A stretch of DNA of 49,644 bases from a virus. A program made the translations under genes and the position numbers. Shown here piece by piece: positions 49,555-49,644 of this stretch (positions are counted from its first letter, which is position 1; each line of letters starts with the position of its first letter). The notes under the pieces were generated by a model, which was not told where the DNA came from, ran no database searches, and worked only from the letters and a program-made list of their open reading frames with translations. The stretch spans positions 1 to 49,644 of IMG/VR virus record IMGVR_UViG_3300033571_004463; one strand, written 5' to 3'.

Positions 49555-49644
49555 TAGTCAGGACAGGAATCGAACCTGCTCTCTCCCATTTGGATGCCTA
49601 CTCCACTTTCGCGTCTCGGACTTGGTGCGTCTACCAATACGCCA
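49555..49644 (-). tRNA. Partial class II tRNA-like sequence (Leu-like), cut by window edge
   Basis: The minus strand shows a T arm (GCAGG-TTCGATT-CCTGT, 49563-49579), a 3' acceptor half CCTGACT (49556-49562) and a D arm GGCG...TTGGTAGACGC as in tRNA-Leu. A long region between them would be a variable arm. The 5' acceptor half lies outside the window. I could not fold any canonical 5-bp anticodon stem with a 7-base loop, so no anticodon is assigned. It could be a decayed or unusual tRNA. Confidence 0.5.

Noticed and set aside
1-49644. Complete circular genome with the tRNA spanning the ends
   Set aside because: Joining the right end to base 1 does not supply the 5' acceptor half that would pair with CCTGACT, so circular closure at this point is not supported.

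Overview
The window looks like one contiguous piece of a double-stranded DNA tailed phage, probably a podovirus, infecting a Bacteroidota host. The host signal is consistent. Intergenic gaps carry the Bacteroidota promoter boxes (TAnnTTTG, sometimes with TTG or TTTG about 20 bases upstream). Start codons mostly lack Shine-Dalgarno sequences, and the replicative primase-helicase has a BT4734/VirE-like N-terminal domain. I see no ribosomal or metabolic host genes, no integrase and no DNA polymerase. The portal, capsid, collar and nozzle proteins resemble those of crAss-like phages, but this is recognition by eye and not a database result.

Layout: (1) 62-268 is a small gene ended by a clear terminator. 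A 400-base non-coding region (311-713) follows, with a 20-base hairpin and an array of six TGTCG(A) repeats. (2) 714-2843 encodes a phage chaperonin set: GroEL, an unknown 78-residue protein and GroES, translationally overlapping. (3) A leftward winged-helix-like regulator (2788-3252) faces a rightward endolysin (3291-3758) across a palindrome that contains both promoter -7 boxes. (4) 3758-4769 holds five very small, mostly basic genes. (5) 4776-10561 holds fibre-like and appendage proteins, a holin, a probable unimolecular spanin and a second GroES-like protein. (6) 10652-39002 holds a PD-(D/E)XK nuclease followed by the virion module: small and large terminase, portal, scaffold, major capsid protein, collar proteins, a 1513-residue nozzle, tail proteins, an acetyltransferase, internal proteins and a 2824-residue polyvalent protein.

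Everything from 38,999 to 49,533 is transcribed leftward and meets the rightward block tail-to-tail at 39.0 kb. It holds a Rad52-like annealing protein (DUF1071), a RecE-like exonuclease, an SSB-like protein, a primase-SF3 helicase, a MazG-like pyrophosphohydrolase, many small early-type genes, an SF2 helicase, a VRR-NUC nuclease, a stand-alone DnaA domain IV-like protein and another PD-(D/E)XK nuclease. A class II tRNA-like sequence runs off the right edge.

The strongest unexplained signal is a pair of roughly 190-base non-coding modules, 443-629 upstream of groEL and 47682-47868 upstream of the primase-helicase. Each carries six TGTCG(A) repeats with almost identical spacing, followed by collinear conserved blocks. 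They look like paired replication or transcription control sites. The stand-alone DnaA-like protein is one candidate ligand, which is inference only.
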